NCBI GenBank assembly: GCA_030737875.1
Contig: CM060911.1
Location: forward strand, 95,190,599 to 95,254,598
DNA length: 64,000 nucleotides
Source of the DNA: Allium sativum
Lineage: Eukaryota; Streptophyta; Magnoliopsida; Asparagales; Amaryllidaceae
Direction of reading: 5' to 3'
Positions 31,818 to 44,404 of the stretch are shown in pieces. Position numbers and translations under genes: made by a program. The notes under the pieces were generated by a model that searched no databases, was not told the origin of the DNA, and saw only the letters and a program-made list of their open reading frames with translations. Numbering within the stretch: the first letter of the stretch is position 1; each line of letters starts with the position of its first letter.

Positions 31818-32034
31818 CGAGAGTAATATGTTTTTAAATAATGTATTTGTGATTGTATTTATATATAGTCTGGTTTTAGAAATATAACTTTTGAATATAT
31901 AAAAGATATATATTTGAAAAGTTAAAAAGGTTTAAAGCAATTGGATTGGTTGTTGTGTTGTGTGATTGTAGATTTATCAAACCACTTTCGACTTTGTTCC
32001 TTTTCGGGGACGAAAAGTTTTAAGTGGGGGAGAT

Positions 32035-33855
32035 TGTAACGACCCAGAAAATCTGAACCAATTTAAAATTTTTAAATTGGCTAAAATAATGGATTTTAAA
32101 TATTTAAAACAAATATTTTAAATAATGGCGATGAAAACTGAGTTTGAATCGACGTTTGAAAACGAATATAATTAATTATAATTATATATAGAATTGAAAA
32201 TGGCGCGGTAGTTCGATAATTCGATTTCAAACTTCAATTGAATATACCGGGTGCAAAACAATCTGGATTTTAGTGAAACCAAAAATATTTAAATCTGTTA
32301 GTGAATATCTTTCTAACGAATTTGACCAATCGAAATTTGATAGCGGGAATCAAAAGATATGTCCAGTTGAAAATTCTGAATAGTCGCTATGGAATTCAGG
32401 CCCTTAAAAATGGACATTTTGCAAATGACCTCGGATTTCGACGAAACCACTTTTGTTGGATCCGCAGTGTCGAGTTATTGCTAGGTTTCAAATTTCATAA
32501 TTTTTCGAATCAATATGTGAGCGTGGCAAAAGAAAACGCGTTTGACCAGTTTCCGTTGATTTTAATCGACTGGAAATTGGCCATTTTTCAAACGGTCTCA
32601 GAATTCGACGAAACTAGTTTTGTTAGGACCGTATCGTCAATACGAAGCTAGAAAATATTTTTCTGGAATTTTTCTAGTCAGTATGCGGCCCCGGTAATTT
32701 GAAATGTACGTTTAAAATTCAATATAGTGATATAAATGTAAATTCAACGGAAACTGATTGTAATGATCAAATCAGCTTGCGATACATATCCCATTGTGTT
32801 CGAAATGGGGGTAAAACGCTATGGACGACAGGCGGTGGGCCTCGTTTCGAGGTCGTATGTAAAAGTCAACCTTTTTGCAAAAATATAAATAATTAAATAA
32901 AAAAATAAAATAATATAATTCCCCCCCTTCATCTCCTCTGCCCCCCCCCCCCCCGCGTTCATTTCAGTTTCAAAACGAGTAGAAAAAAAAAACCTAGCGC
33001 TATCGCCAGCCCCCCCCCCCCCCCTCGAGCGAACGCCGCCGACGAAGACCTCGCCCCCCTCCATCTATCGAAGACCCTGCTCCTCCCTCCATCGCGAGCG
33101 AAACCCGAGCCGCCACCTCGAAGCCAGAAGCTGCCACCATCGTTCGAAACCCCGGGCGCCACCTCCAGCTCCGTCGATCTGCGAAACCCCCCCTATAAGT
33201 TTTTTTTTTCTTTTCTTGTTTGTTTAATTTATTTTTATGTATTTAAAAACTGAATTTTATAAAGGAATAAAAACTGAATTTTATAAAGGAATAAAAACTG
33301 AATTTTATAAAGGAATAAAAACTGATTTTGGTTAAAAATAAAAACTGATTTTGTTTTAAAAATAAAAACTGATTTTGTTTTAAAAATAAAAACTGATTTT
33401 GTTTTAAAAGTAAAAACTGATTTTGTTTTAAAAGTAAAAACTGATTTTGTTTTAAAAGTAAAAACTGATTTTGTTTTAAAAATAAAAACTGATTTTGTTT
33501 TAAAAATAAAAACTGATTTTGTTTAAAATTAAAAACTTTAAATAGGAAAAAGGTTTACTCTTTAAAGAGAAAAAGGATTTGAACTTTAAGAAGTAAAAAT
33601 CAGATTTTTAGATATTGAATGTCGAAGTAAAAATCATATTTTTTATATTGAATAGCGTGGTCAAAATTCGATTTTTATATATTGAATGACATAGTAAAAA
33701 TTCGATTTTTACATATGTAGAGAATACGGGCAACGAAGCGACGAAAGGCGAGATTGGCGAAGACTTCTGAAAAGGAAGAGTCGTAGTATTGGATAGCTAT
33801 TGGTGAGATTTCTGATTTAAAAATTATATATATGTGTGAAAATAAAAGTGAATTG

Positions 33856-33895
<40 letters not shown>

Positions 33896-36800
33896 GCCCC
33901 TCGTCCACAAACCATGGACGATATTTATTGGTTGAAATTGTTGTGAAAATTGATTGATAGCGAATGATTGTTTGGGATTGTTTGTGATTGATATTGGTTG
34001 ATTGCGGTTGAAAAATACCCGTTTGTGGTTGAAAAATATTTGGTTGAAACCACATAGGATTAGTTGTGGAAATGAAATAAATATATACATGCCGCCTGCG
34101 TGCGAACTAGATGCATGATCCCCATTGTCAAAAACCGCGAGGTTTTAAGGTAGAGCGAGGAGCCGTACTAGGGACGGTGCCGGTTTAACTACCCTGCCAT
34201 TATGCTGCCGAAATTTTGAATAATATTCGTATGTTTGAATTATTTCCATCTGCTTAAACTATACTTATTCATTGAATAGAAAACATTCATGTGTTGAATT
34301 GATATTCATTCGTTGATTAGAAATTCATGTGTTGAACTGTATTCATATTTTGAAATAAATTGTTTGATGATAAAAATCACATTTTTGTCTATATATAAAA
34401 ACTATTGAAAACATTCATGTGTTGAATTGATATTCATTCGTTGATTAGAAATTCATGTGTTGAATGGTATTCATATTTTGAAATAAATTGTTTGATGATA
34501 AAAATCACATTTTTATCTATATATAAAAACTACTGAAAACATTCATGTGTTGAATTTATATTCATTCGTTGTTTAGAAATTCATGTGTTGAATGTTATTC
34601 ATATTTTGAAATAAATTGTTCGATAATAAAAATCACATTTTTATATATATTTATAGAAACTATAGAAAACATTCATGTGTTGAATTGATATTCATTCGTT
34701 GATTAGAAATTCAAGTGTTGAATGGTATTCATATTTTGAAATAAATTGTTTAATAATAAAAATCACATTTTTATCTATGTATAGAAATTATAGAAAACAT
34801 TCATGTGTTGAATTGATATTCATTCGTTGTTTATAAATTCATGTGTTGAATGGTATTCATATTTTGAGATAAATTGTTTTATGATAAAAATCCCATTTTT
34901 ATCACCAACTTGAACTATATAGAAGAATAGTGTTTTGAAATGAATTGTTTTACAATAAAAATCACATTTTTATTGTATGCATAAATCGTTGAAATGTGAA
35001 GTGTTAAAAATAGCCACTTGTTCAAAATAAACATATATGAGTTGAAATATTCATTAATTAGCTAATGAAATGATTTGCACCTATTTATGTAACATTAGAA
35101 TGAATGGTGTTTTTAAACCAAATAGAAATCAAATATGAAGTCGAATAGAAAATGGTAAATGTTAAGAACTGTGTATATATGTACATACATATTCATTGAA
35201 CAGGTTATAGCAAAGGGGCTAGAGAAGAGGAATAAAATTTTGTGCCCGACAAATAGGTACACGTTTACTTCTTTGTTTGGGTGATGATTTTATGAGCCTG
35301 TTGGCTAGCCGCTTGGCTTTTTCTTTTTCTTTTTGAGATTAGAAGGACCGGGAACGCTATTTGCGATTTCCCGATGCTCCCGGTGCAGGGGAGGTTATGG
35401 CGAAATTTTCCAAAATTTTAAGGTGTTAAAAAATTTTTTGAAGTGAAAACGATATTGAAATCATTGAATGAACTATATTTATATAAACATATAATTATAA
35501 ATAAAATTAAAACGAAACGAGGCCGTGCAGTTCGTATTTTGAAACCGTGATTTCAAATGACTAGTACGGGAAATCCGACCATTGGATTTTCCCGAAACCT
35601 CAACCGTCGGGTTCGCCTTGGAATAATCTTTCCAACGGCACCAACCTTGTAAAAATCCAACGGTTGGATTGTCTGGAATGTTTAATTCAAATTTGAAGAA
35701 AAACAGCGCCAGAATCGATTATATTTATATATAAATATAAATAGAATTATATTTAATCAAATAACGACGCTGCAGTTCGTATTTTGAAATCGAAACTTCA
35801 AACCATTGTACCGGGAGATCCGACCGTCGGATTTTCCCGAAACTGGAACCGTTGGATTCGTTTTGAAAAGACCTTTCTAATGATATAAATTTTACGAAGA
35901 TCCAACGGTTAGATTTTCAGATATATGTAAATCAAATCTGAAGAAAAACAGCGCCACGGCCGCCTTGTGGCCCGAAGCGTCGTTTTGAATAAAATAGCTA
36001 TTTTAAAATAAATAAAAATAGCGATAAATAGTTATAAAATATCATAAGCGATATGGAATGGAAATAAACTGAATTTGCTTGATTTATGTTGTATTTGATG
36101 GTTGGATGTGTTTGGTGTGAAAATTACATTAAAGAACAATATTGGTGTTGTCGAATAATTTAACCATTGAAATAAATTGATTTGAAATTCTAAATATACG
36201 TGAATTATTTGAAAAGGCCGAGTTAATTCTCATTTCGAATAATTGACCGACGATTGAAAGTCGAAGATGAAGACGATGGTCGAAGACCGGAGATCTTCAC
36301 CTCGTTTGGATGGTAACCGAGGTCCTGATTGGGAGGCATCCCGAAATATGGATAATGAGTGGTGATCGTTCAGACGTGAGTGGTAATTGAAGGGTTTGCG
36401 AGGTATTTAGTGCCTCCGGTTTCGTTCAGACCCAGAACGGACTTGTAAATGGACTGTGTGTCCGACATGGGAATTTGTTCTGTGTGATTGATAGCCATCA
36501 GTTGCACGGTGTGAATTGCCTGTGTGGCATGCTAAGATGCAGTGATCAGGGCTTCGGTTGAAAAGCAAAGTCTTGTGGTGATGATCAAAGCACCGCCTGT
36601 GTGGCGTATCTTTGTGTATAACGTAAATTCGCGAGCCTCACACCCCGGTATGAACCAGAAACGGGAGGAAGGACCTCAGGGAGGACATGCGTTTTCTTCT
36701 AGCTAGGGTGGTGTCAGTGACCTACCAGCCCTGACATTTATATACTTTTCACCTATGTGGTTGTTGCTGTTGCGAGGCGCCTCGGTTTGATCGGACGATC

Positions 36801-37775
36801 CGGGTCCGATGGAGTCATTCGTTGGCTCGTTGACGCCCCAAAGGGCGGGGAAACGTATTGTTCAGGAATTTTAATCCACATCGGTGGACCGGCCCTGTCG
36901 CTCCTAGGGTCACTCGAGCTCTGATCCTGAGACACGGGCTAGAGCGTCTCGAATTCGGTAAGGACTATCTTTTGCCTTGGTTCATGACGGAAATCCAATT
37001 TCCAAATACGACATCGTGTGGTTTCAATTGTATATATATATTTGGCGACATAGTGGCATGGGACGCTCATGTCGGCTATGATTGATAGTTATGATTTGAA
37101 ATTGTTTTCAAAACATATAAACACTAGCAATAATATCAAATGCCTTGTTTTATTCGTATCAAGCATATTTGGCCGTTATAAGGTAAAAACTCTATCCTCC
37201 GGTTTGCGTTGCATTGTGTGATGGGAACTGAGTCTTATAACGGCTTCATTTTATAAAAAGCATAGCGATGTTTAAAAGAAAGATTTGTTTTAAAGCACTG
37301 GCAATCCAATGGAGTAAACCCGTTCCACGAAAGTGGCGTGGTCCTGTGATTAGCCAATTATATATGTGTTGAGTGGATTTCTCATACCAGTCCCATGACT
37401 GACTCGTAGTTTGTTTCACTTTCAAACTCGGGTGCACCTTTTTCTACACGGGCAGCCTTGTATTCAGGTTTAGCTGGTTCTTTTTCTGGATAGCTGGAGC
37501 TGAAGATGGATTCTATCATTTATTCTTTTTATGCTGTTCAGCTCCTATTGTACATATTTTGTTTATTTCCGCTGTAGACATTTATGTATAGCTGAACTCT
37601 ATTTGTACTAAGTAAGATCCTGTATACTGTGTAACTCTGATGATACTTTTATCCAGTATATTTTATTGTTCATTATCTGGTGTATTTATTTAATTATGTT
37701 CTGCTATTGCATGTTTCTGTGTTATATTCCAAAGATAACCTTGTTTCCGTGAGAACGGGAATTCGGGTCGTCTCA
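32035..37775 (+). repeat. 3' LTR of element C
   Basis: Same length and order as the 5' LTR: TATA 32884-32891, GC-rich cassette to about 33195 with longer C runs, 24-base array 33244-33526, (TA)n near 33857-33893, GCGA hairpin 34131-34146, 128-base array from 34280, module R with 10-codon frame 35397-35429, H1 37325-37336 and H2 37388-37401. The donor is mutated to ATAAGT. Differences from the 5' LTR are sparse. Confidence 0.95.
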
Positions 37776-37780
37776 ATAAC

Positions 37781-40293
37781 CCCATTACATAAATAGCCAT
37801 TAAAAAGATAACAAGCTGGACTTTACTTCAACGGTCCAAGCTTTCCAAAGAGAGATGAAGCAATTCAATCAAACTCCACTAGAGCTGGGGCCAACCTGAG
37901 GACCTGGAGGGGGAAAGAGGATAGAAATAGAGGGGGTCAGACATAAATTCTGGCGAGTATGATAATTCTAACAATACTATTATCAAAATAACTAGACTAA
38001 GGCATAAGCTGGAAGACAAGTAAATGTCTATGAACTCTTAGGAAGATAAAGATAGTGTTTAAGATAACGTTAAAGATAACGGTAAAGGCACACCTAATTA
38101 CTAACGAATGATTACTACACTGTACCGCACATTACTACACTGCACCACACCAGTCACCCTATTGTTTGATCCCACTTGCTTCACACAGAAACTTTATAAA
38201 TAGCCTTACGTACCCCTAGCTGACTACATAGGTGCCGTCTGCCCCTATCTCCACTAGATGTACCCCACTACCCACTTTTGATCGGCTCCCTACTCGTAGA
38301 TACCCGTGCTGGCCCCACAGTGGGGTGTATCACTCCCCTAAAGTGGCAACCCGGTACAACTTGAGAATGCACGACTTATACCTACACGATGCAACAACGT
38401 CTTACCTACCAGCCCGGGTCCACACACGCATAAGAAACCCGTTGGACTTGCGTTACCACCGCTCCCCGTTTTGGCCTCTTACAGTCAAACCCAGCATGCG
38501 TGTCCCGTCCTCGACTTGGGTCGAGCCCACAAAGATACGTTTGGGATACTGGTCGAAATGGGCCCCCATAAGCTACCCACCTAAGCTTTTCACTAGTATA
38601 TCCCACTTAACCCTCTTAGTCATGTTCATCTACATGTGTGTTTGGTTAAGTCTTACTAATCGTATTTCACATGCCACTAAGGGCACCCCCTAGATTTCTC
38701 ATGCCACCCAAGGCACCTACTTAACCCCCATGTCCCACCTTACATGTTTATCTGGTTAAGTATTTCTTAATTCATTCAGGCCATAACCTCATAAAGACCT
38801 CTCACATTAGACTGGAATTTATGGCAGCCGGATTTGTCGGGCGGGTCCGGGCAGTCTTACACCATAAAAGAGTCTAACCTCGTGTCTTTACAACCGTTGT
38901 GCTTTAGTTTAGGCCTAGGACCTCTCACATTGGGCTGACATTTTTGACCACTGGATTTGCCGGGCGGGTCCGGGCAGGTTTACGTCACAAACGAGTCCAA
39001 CCTCGTGTCCTAAGCATTGATTAACACTTAAAATCTTTTACCCCAGTTTTAATAATTCCCTATTCAAATTATTAATTAAGTCAACTTTTAATGATGTCCA
39101 TAATTGAATCAATTATGGCCATCCACTTATGGCATGCAAAATCAAATCAATTGCACCCCAACTTTTTAATATTAAATCCTTAATATTACCCCTACCGCAC
39201 GTTTATACGTTCGCTTATTCAACGCATAATATAGGCTAGACTTGTATTGTCTAACACCTAGCACAAAGATAAATTATCACAACATATAGACAATTGAAAT
39301 AAATCTAATCATAATAGGGGTGAAACTTGCATAAACTACACATGTTAAGGATCAAAAGGTGTCAACTTGTTAAATGTCTCAATTTATATGATATGATCAT
39401 AGCCCAAATCTATACATAAACTTGCATATGGGGTTTTTAGGCAACATAATGATAGTGTGAACTAGCATAAGATATCACATATGTCATAGCATAATTCTAG
39501 ATGTCATAATAGATGTCTTGGTATATGTTCATAACTTTTCTAATCAATCTAACTTGCATATGTGACTTGTCATATAGATCAACATAACCCAAACATGATG
39601 ATTTAATTAATATGAACTAACTAGCATAGATGGTAACATCATGGCCTTTTTAACATGTATGATTCATCACAACTTAGCATAGAAACTTTCAACATACATT
39701 ACATCATCATAGCATGATTTACAACATATAAGATATCATCATCACATAACATTGGATTTACAATATACATGATAGCAAAAGGGGTTTACAATGACATATA
39801 TGATAATTCACATCATCTACTCATAATCCATTCATAACTCAACCTAATTAAAATGATAATAATCTTGTTAAGATCATCATACTCACAATTTAGAGAAGAA
39901 AAGAGAGAGTTTTGCTTTGCTTTAGGGTTGAGAGAATTAGAATTGAATTTGCTTTTCATCTTTCTTAGTTGGCGGCGGCTTCATTGATTTCCATGGCGAC
40001 GGTATGACGGTAACTATTCTATTTTAATTAGGTTTAGGGTTAGCATTAGGATGTATTTATAGGTGTAGGAAGTTATTTAGGACCATTAGATTAACCCTGA
40101 ACCATGAGAACCAATCAAATGCAAAATCTGCATTTGAGCGAATCGGCCCACAGGTTGACAGCCAAACACCCTGGATTAACCCCTAGTCGACCCAGCGAGA
40201 CTCGGGTTGACCTCAAAAATGGGCCGGTTCGGTTAGTTCCCCTCCCAATTCGTTGTTTTGAACTTTTTCGCATATTTATTTATTTAATTTTCA

Positions 40294-40331
<38 letters not shown>

Positions 40332-40437
40332 ATATATATATATTTCTCTGCGCAACCCATTTCACTTAATTCTTTTCTAAAAATTAAGTATACTTTAATT
40401 TGTGAATTTTAATGTTATAAAATTAAGGGGTGTTACA
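37781..40437 (-). repeat. Main part of the A2 3' LTR
   Basis: This is colinear with 45828-48463. H2 (37938-37952) reads CAGAA-TTTAT-GTCTG on the element strand, with one mismatch against the perfect copy in the 5' LTR. TATAAATA lies at 40061-40054. A (TA)n run at 40296-40345 is longer than in the other LTR. The long frame 38232-38693 on the plus strand is antisense LTR sequence and is not a gene. Confidence 0.93.
40054..40061 (-). promoter_or_regulatory. TATA box in A2 3' LTR
   Basis: The element strand reads CACCTATAAATACATCC. In the 5' LTR the same place reads AATAAATA (48099-48092), so the promoter that would drive the element has lost its first T while the 3' LTR copy is intact. Confidence 0.5.
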
Positions 40438-41071
40438 TTCTCCCCTCCTTAAAGGATTTCGTCCCCGAAATCTCCAAGTCAAGAAGAATGTATATCCTAC
40501 CATCTAATCGTCCATCTACTCAACCATCAAACACCAGCATCTATTGTCTGTAAAAGACTTCTAATGCTTTAATGTTTAAATGCACAGTGTGTGTATATGT
40601 CCATATTTAATGCAAAATTAGGCGGTCTACTGATTCAGTCGACCTCCTTAGTGGAATTCATGATAGTGCCATGCGTCCAATATGTATGCAAAAGATTCCT
40701 AATGATACATATTAATTCTATATGCATGCACAACCATCCACCCGAATGCAGCAACTATATGATAATACAACCATTATACATCCATTTTACTAAATACATC
40801 CTTATATATGCAATATGCAATATGAAGTGACTGAGCCGATCTGGTGCCTAATAGTGTGTGTATATGCATCCACGAGAAACCAATAGAAAACACTTGCATC
40901 CACTTTGCATCCACCATACATAACATGTCTCAAACACATGTTTCAACCATAGGATTATCCTAACTAAAGGTCAAAGATACTAGCGAGAGGATATACTAAA
41001 GATAAGATAAGTACAAGCTAAGCGATAAAGGAGAAATTAAAGGACATACCCTCAAAAAGAAAAGGGTATCC
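40438..41071 (-). other. 3' untranslated part and polypurine tract of A2
   Basis: About 630 bases lie between the pol stop and the 3' LTR. They end (element strand) with TTTCGGGGACGAAATCCTTT and the polypurine tract AAAGGAGGGGAGAA at the LTR border. No reading frame of note. The junction with the LTR is the same 22 bases as in the TRIM. Confidence 0.85.
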
Positions 41072-41974
41072 TTAATGCATCTTCTCTTCCGTTTCCCAAG
41101 TAGCATTGCTCTCATCATCTCCCCATTGCACTTTGACTAGTCTGACCTCTCGATTCCTCAACCTCTTGATCTCCGACCCAAGAATGCGCATAGGAGCTCG
41201 TCGAATTGTCTCATCACGCTCTATCTCCACCTCTCTAAGAAAGCTCGGCTCTACCACTTCCGCGGTCTCGTTCAAGCACTTCCTCAAATGTGACACATGG
41301 AATACGTCGTGTACACCGCTAAGTCTCTCGGGCAACTCCACTCTATACGCCATCTGTCCAATTTTCTCCTTAATAGGAAACGGCCCTACAAACCTTGGTG
41401 TTAATTTCCCAACGGAACCAAAGCGAAAAACGTTCAGTAATGGAGACACTTTGACAAAGACCATGTCCCCAACTTCAAACTCGAGATCTGTCCTCCTCTT
41501 ATCCGCATAAGATTTCTGCCTATCCTGTGCTGCTTTCATCCTCCTTCGAATCAGGTCGATCTTCTCCGAAGTATCCCTAATCATATCGGGCCCAAGTAAG
41601 ATCTTATCCGTAGATTCCCACCAACATGTAGGTGAACGACAAGGTCGTCCATAAAGAGCTTCGACTGGTGCCATACCAATGCTGGAATGAAAGCTGTTAT
41701 TATATGCGAACTCCACCAATGGAAGATGCTCTTCCCACGTACCCCCAAAGTCTAGGATACATAGCCTCAACAGATCCTCTATAATGCGATTCACCCTCTC
41801 GGTCTGGCCGTCCATCTGAGGATGATATGCGGATCTCAAACATAACTGAGTCCCTACCGCCTCTTGTAAGCTTCTCCAAAATTCGCTATTGAAAATAGGA
41901 TCGCGGTCGCTCACTATGCTTGAAGGAACACCGTGCAACCGAACTATCTCTCGAAGTATACAGAAGCTAACCAT
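41072..41974 (-). pseudogene. pol: Chromovirus integrase C-terminal half with chromodomain-like tail (A2)
   Basis: This 300-codon frame continues pol after a frameshift. It holds the second and third catalytic residues of the DDE integrase: D23 in SDRDPIF and E59 in GQTERVN, with the family spacing of 35. The GPY/F module follows ([12 protein letters not shown]), then the end of pol with [17 protein letters not shown] and [13 protein letters not shown], which matches the chromodomain-type tail of Tekay/Del elements. That tail is thought to guide integration into heterochromatin. The first dozen codons up to about REIVRLHG are out-of-frame reading or overlap. A break of one base near 41955-41962 separates it from the upstream frame. 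Confidence 0.9.
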
Positions 41975-44343
41975 GGAGCAGTCCTCTTACTCTTCACGGG
42001 AATAAAATGGGCGCTCTTAGTAAGTCTATCTACTATAACCCAAATTCCCATATTACCCTTCCTCGATCGCGGTAATCCATCCACAAAATCCATCGAGATG
42101 CTTTCCCATTTCCATAGTGGAACCTCCAATGGGTGAAGCAACCCACCGGGTTTCTTTTGCTCCGCTTTTACTTGTTGGCACACCAAGCATCTGGCGACAT
42201 ACTCGGCTACGTCTTTCTTCATGCCGGCCCAAAAGTAAACTCTCTTCATGTCTTTGTACATCTTGTCCCCGCCGGGATGAATGGTCATCTTCGAACGATG
42301 TGCTTCGTCAAGAATAGTCTTCCTTAGGTCATCGTCTTTTGGTACACAAAGTCTACCGTCCCTACGTAACCAACCCTTATCGTCTAGGGTATACCTACGG
42401 AGATGGCTTGATGACTCCCCTCCTTTGAGTTTTTCTACTAACTCAACCAACTGCGAGTCGTCTCGCTGTGCCTTGCCAATCCATCCCAAAAGCGTAGGTC
42501 TGACCTCCAAGGATGCTAGCAAACCAGGTACGAAGTTAACGGAAGGTCTAAAGTCAAACATCGAAATGAATTCTAAACTTCGCCGCTCAACAAACAAAGG
42601 ACTTAAGGATAATCTTTTTCTACTTAAGGCATTGGCCACCATGTTACCCTTGCCAGGGGTATATGTTATCTCAAAGTCGTAGGACGCTAAGAACTCCATC
42701 CACCTTTGCTGCCTTAAGTTCAAGTCCTTCTGAGAGAATAAGTATTTTAGCGATTTGTGGTCAGTGAATAATTCGAATCTTTCGCCAAGAAGATAATGAC
42801 GCCAAGACTTAAGCGCGAAAACAATTGCGGCCAACTCTAGGTCATGTGTAGGATAATTTTTCTCATGCCCTCTCAACTGCCTTCCACCATAGGCTATTAA
42901 CCTACCCTCTTGCATTAAGACTGTGCCTAGTCCTGTCCCACAAGCATCAGTATAAACGGTAAACGGCTTACTCCCGTCTGGCAATACTAAGACTGGGGCT
43001 GAAGTCAAAGCTCTCTTCAAACATTGGAACGCATCATCACAATCTACGTCCCATGTGAAAACTAGGTTCTTCTTCGTCAAGCGTGTCAATGGAGCTGATA
43101 TCTTTGCGAAGTCTTTGATAAACTTCCTATAGTAGCCAGCCAACCCCAAGAAACTTCTCACTTCGATAGCATTTTTAGGAACCTTCCAATCTTGGATGGC
43201 CACCACCTTCGCGGGATCTACAGCTATCCCTTCTTTGGAAACCACGTGCCCCAAGAACCGTACTTCCTTCCTCCAGAAGTGACACTTAGAAAATTTAGCC
43301 TTAAGGCTATGCGCTCGTAGGGTCTCCAACACTTCCCTAAGATGTAGGGCATGCTCTTCTTCATCCTTAGAAAAGATCAAGACGTCATCTACAAAGACTA
43401 CCACGAATTTGTTAAGGTACTCCCTAAACACCCTACTCATCAAATCAACAAAGTATGCGGGGGCGTTTGTCAAACCGAAGGGCATCACTAGCCATTCATA
43501 GAAACCGTCCGGAGTCCTAAAGGCGGTCTTGTCAATGCTATCCTCAGCCACTCTCAACTGATGGAAACCAGTGGCTAAGTCCAACTGCGAAAACACTGAG
43601 GCGCCAATTAACTGATCGAAGAGATCGTCAATCCTCGGCAGTGGGTGTCTGTTCTTCTTATTAAGCTTATTAAGTTCTCTATAGTCCATACAAAGTCTAA
43701 GGGACTCATCCGCCTTCGTGGCAAATACTACTGGAGCACCCCACTCCGATATACTTCGTCTTATGAACCCCTTCTCAAGCAACTCCTTCACTTGCTTACC
43801 GAGTTCCCCCCTTTCATGTGGAGCCATGTGGCGTATTGGCAAAGATACTGGTTTCTCATTATCAACAAGATATATTCGAAAATCTATCTCCCGCTTCGGA
43901 GGCAAGCCCTTCAACTCCTCAAACACATCCGAATATTCTCGGACCACTCTAACAGATCGTAGATTTTCCTCAGATGCGTCAAGCGATTCTAGATAACTTA
44001 ACATAACGGAATTTATGGGATTACAAAAGATTTCGAGAGTGTTGCCAAGGCGAGTCACGAGCCTAACTACTCTCCTTTCACAATCAAGAATGGCCCCATT
44101 TCTGGATAACCAATCCATTCCTAAAATTAGCCCATAGCCCGTGAAGCCCAACACATAAGCATCACATCTAAATTCAACGCTAAGTATGGAAATTTTAAAA
44201 TCCAAACACATCATAGACAAATAAGCTGAGCCCCCAATTGGATTCGAAACAACTAAGGGATCCTCTACTAAACTGGTGTTTATGTGCAGTGATTCAACTA
44301 ATGATGTAGAGATAAACGAATGTGATTCGCCCGAATCGAACAA
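41944..44343 (-). pseudogene. pol: Chromovirus pol: protease, RT, RNase H, integrase N-terminus (A2)
   Basis: The 799-codon frame starts in the aspartic protease (DSG at residues 3-5). Reverse transcriptase spans about 155-400, with [19 protein letters not shown] and the catalytic FVDD at 317-320. RNase H follows, with D466, E503 and D528 in [15 protein letters not shown] and LFTDHKSL. The integrase zinc-binding site is H682, H689, C719, C722, and the first catalytic D is D752 in SMDFVDGLP. Domain order and motifs are those of Ty3/gypsy chromoviruses, closest in memory to Tekay/Del. The true polyprotein would start in gag upstream; the ATG here is only the first Met after an in-frame stop at 44411-44409. 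The frame ends early at a frameshift near 41960. Confidence 0.95.
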
Positions 44344-44404
44344 GGTACGGACAGGATGATCAAACAGAAAAACTAAGCTTTCAACAGAAATGGTTCTACC
44401 TCGT

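Larger units (their letters stand above)
31631..32034 (+). other. Interior of element C (404 bases, non-coding)
   Basis: It starts with the primer site TGGTATCAGAGC (31634-31645, perfect for initiator tRNA-Met). Three 39-base leader units follow (31685-31817), then about 160 AT-rich bases, then TTTTCGGGGACGAAAAGTTT and the polypurine tract AAGTGGGGGAGA. One frame of the 3' part still resembles the far end of a chromovirus pol (FSGTKSFK). Everything between leader and pol end has been lost. Confidence 0.93.
25890..37775 (+). mobile_element. Non-autonomous retrotransposon: 5.7 kb LTRs, 0.4 kb interior (element C)
   Basis: Element C is inserted in the A2 LTR with the duplication ATAAC (25885-25889 and 37776-37780). 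LTRs 25890-31630 and 32035-37775 are each 5,741 bases, start TGTAACGACCC and end GGGTCGTCTCA. The interior is 404 bases, with primer site, leader, pol-end motif and polypurine tract, and no coding capacity. LTRs thus make up about 97% of the element. The two LTRs differ only sparsely by eye, and C is younger than A2. LARD elements also have long LTRs, but with kilobases of interior; TRIMs have small interiors but short LTRs. C fits neither class. Confidence 0.96.

Noticed and set aside
38232..38693. 153-codon plus-strand ORF
   Set aside because: It is antisense within the A2 3' LTR, and the 5' LTR copy (46270 on) has a stop early. No family recognised.
41106..42682. Plus-strand ORFs of 64-134 codons
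   Set aside because: They are antisense shadows of the A2 pol frames.
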